NCBI GenBank assembly: GCA_034687125.1
Contig: JAQGBZ010000006.1
Location: 186,001-250,000, forward strand
Origin: Neelides folsomi
Taxonomy: Eukaryota > Arthropoda > Collembola > Neelipleona > Neelidae
Direction of reading: 5' to 3'
Length of the DNA: 64,000 bases
Position numbers and translations under genes: made by a program. This document shows, in pieces, positions 61,709 through 64,000 of the stretch; positions within the stretch are counted from its first letter, which is position 1, and every line of letters starts with the position of its first letter. The notes under the pieces are model-generated. The model did not search any database. It was not told the DNA's origin and saw only the letters and a program-made list of their open reading frames with translations.

Positions 61709-64000
61709 CTAAATATAAATAAATGACAATTAATTAAATCCGTCTTTGTTATATTTAAAAATTAAAAAGTGAAATTCTGGGAAATGAATAAAAGGGCGGC
61801 GTTCGAGAAATTCAGTGTTCGGAAATTGTAATTTTGAATGAAGGATTGGGTCACGGAAGTTCACTGACCTTGAGGGCTGTTAATCCTCAATTACCCAATT
61901 GTAATTAACTTTCTTCGGCTACCACTTTCTTCGCGAGCCAAAATTGAGCCAAATGAGTTTGAAAAAGATAGAAAGAAAGTGAGAGAGAAATGACGCTTCA
62001 CCGCGGTTAAGCGGACAATTTAGAAATTGAAAGACTTCCCTCTGCCCGGCTGATGTTAGATGGCGAACACAACACATTTATTTTCATCTGCTTCTTTATG
62101 CATGAACTTTGTATTGGCATTGCCGGTTAGGATTTTACTACAAATATAAATAAGAGAAAAGTTGGCAAATTAATTTAATTAAACGGTACTGTTTTTATTG
62201 CATTTAATTAGTTTGTTTCAATTATCATAAATGAATTCAATAGATATCTGGTGAGGCTTAAATAAAAGAGTTATTGGGTTTAGGTTTGGATTGTTTATAA
62301 TTTTTAAGATTAATTTTTACATATTTTTATTTAACTGGGATATTTAAGTAAAGATTATTAGAAATATGTTAATGGTAATAATATCGGGGTTAAAATGTAA
62401 ATTTTGTGGTGTTCTTGAAAGGCTTCTGTATATTCTGAAGTTATTGAAGAGCTAATTTATATAACTTTTCTGTGATAAGATTTATTTCATGATTTATGTA
62501 ATGAATATAGTTAATGGAGTAGCATTGTATTTTTATGGTCCTCGTACTGAAGAGCATTATTTATTGGGGAATTCGATGAGGAGAACAAAAGAGTTAATTG
62601 ATGGTTGGAATGGGAGTCGAAATTGCGTTTAGGAAATAAATTAATAAAAGAGATTTTGTAGAGCTGAAAGGCTGTCGATGATCGTAAAGTAGATTTGTTC
62701 CATGGGAGAGAATGATAAATAATAACAAAGGGTTCCTGTTCCATCTTCCTTATTCCCTGATAATAATAAGAGAGTGTAATGAAGGAGAGTGAGGTTGTTG
62801 GAGTGAGGAGTTTCTCCGGTGGTGGTTATTGATGCGAAGGGTTGCCGGAATAGCAGGAATACCCGACCCTTGGGTTCAGACGCAGGCTCAAATACAGACC
62901 ATCCACACCACCCCTACAAACAAATGAAGCCCGGAACCTGAGTCTCGCCGAAGGGAAGCGGATTCCCTTCCCAGTATCAGACAAACAACACGGTCACAAA
63001 CATCCCCTCTCTCCCGTTCTCCTACCGCTCTCCGACTCATTCTCTTTCACAACTTCACAACTCCACAAGGAAAGAATAATTCCCCTCTTGAGCCTTCAAC
63101 GTCAATGGGATTTTACAATTCATAACCTTTTATACTCATAAACACAATAAATTAAATAGATCGGTAATTTTTAATCCATATAAGATTGTTATTTAACAAT
63201 AACAATGTGAAGTTCAATTAAAATGTAAGTGATCAGGAAAAGATTCTTTAGCCGATATTTGGACATTCCTTCACCATCGAACCTCTAATTTGCAAAGTAA
63301 GTTCAATCTTATCTACAAATTCTTGAATTAGCTAAATCTTATTTATTTAACTAAAAATAAATAAAATGTTTAAGATTTTCACAAATTATAATGTTGATAA
63401 ATATTCTATTTTTTATTATTAACAAAATTATTAAATATTTACGAAATATGTTAATATACAAAGTACAGTAATTTCTAATTTCTAATATTTAATTCATAAT
63501 TAATTAATCATGCCGGTTTTATGTCATCACTGCAGAATCAGTTCTATATAAGTACATAACATAGCTAAAATGAAATGAATGAATGTTATACATACTTAGC
63601 AGGATTATGTATCTTGAATGCATAAAATAATAGATATTGTTTTGTAGAGCAATGTTTAAATCGTCTGAATATAAATTATTCGCACAATGTTCATCCTACA
63701 AATTAAGTAATTAAGTGAGCACTTTCAAATAATTAAAGAGAAAAACGCGAGGTTGTCCCTTGAGGATAACCTGCACAAATGATATTAGGAGCGAAGAAAG
63801 GGAGCTGTGAGTTTCTCACTTCTTCCTCCTCCATTCAAAGTTAAAATTTAAAGGGACGGGGACGAAGACTTTCTTGAGGAAAGGGATGATTAGAAATGAT
63901 AGTTTTTTCCTCTTCTGTTGAAAATTTTACAAGCTTTCCCGAATCTCCTCTTTTGGAGAATTGTTCAAACTTTTCCAGTCTCTACTATGCGGAGGGGAAT
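61709..64000. other. Upstream region of STAG, no gene recognised
   Basis: The STAG promoter probably lies in 61750-62060, where C/T-rich and CG-containing patches occur (TTCACCGCGGTTAAGCGG near 62000). Another GC-richer patch at 62800-63060 could be the 5' side of a gene outside the window. The rest is AT-rich. No coding exon or RNA gene was recognised on either strand. Confidence 0.45.

Overview
This window is nuclear DNA of an animal, probably an arthropod. It is AT-rich. Its genes are split by GT-AG introns, with no operons, ribosome binding sites or CRISPR. The proteins recognised (Ig-type muscle protein tail, cereblon, ASF1, cohesin SA, FoxN1/4, aminoacylase-1, ISCA1) are of metazoan type, and an intron carries mariner-type transposon remnants. 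A crustacean such as a copepod would fit, but that is inference; no sequence here fixes the species. I rebuilt the exon models by hand from reading frame, intron phase and splice sites, and every complete model sums to whole codons.

Left half (1-36 kb) is gene-poor. The last exon of an Ig-domain protein ends at 674 on the + strand. Convergent to it is a 30-kb, 20-exon minus-strand gene (2353-32938) for a protein with F-BAR, C1 and two SH3 domains; its C-terminal part resembles Stac. Its introns hold a 572-bp mariner derivative and a 76-bp relative. A small three-exon gene of unknown function lies at 34460-35617.

Right half (37-62 kb) is gene-dense. In order: FoxN1/4 forkhead factor (minus, 37705-41156) with a 115-aa ORF inside its first intron; aminoacylase-1 (minus, 42982-45435) head-to-head with cereblon (plus, 46152-48958); ASF1 histone chaperone (minus, 49751-50788); a probable Mediator subunit 26 (minus, 53262-55480, 5' end not found) head-to-head with mitochondrial ISCA1 (plus, 55819-56545); and the cohesin subunit SA/STAG (minus, 57039-61708). 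Three or four of these act on chromatin or transcription, but they are separate transcription units and nothing shows shared regulation.

The most notable observations are: aminoacylase-1 introns that contain diverged copies of neighbouring coding sequence, one with an in-phase splice acceptor; the F-BAR fusion to a Stac-like C1-SH3-SH3 module; a cereblon ligand pocket with isoleucine at the site equivalent to human Val388; and the ORF nested in the FoxN intron.
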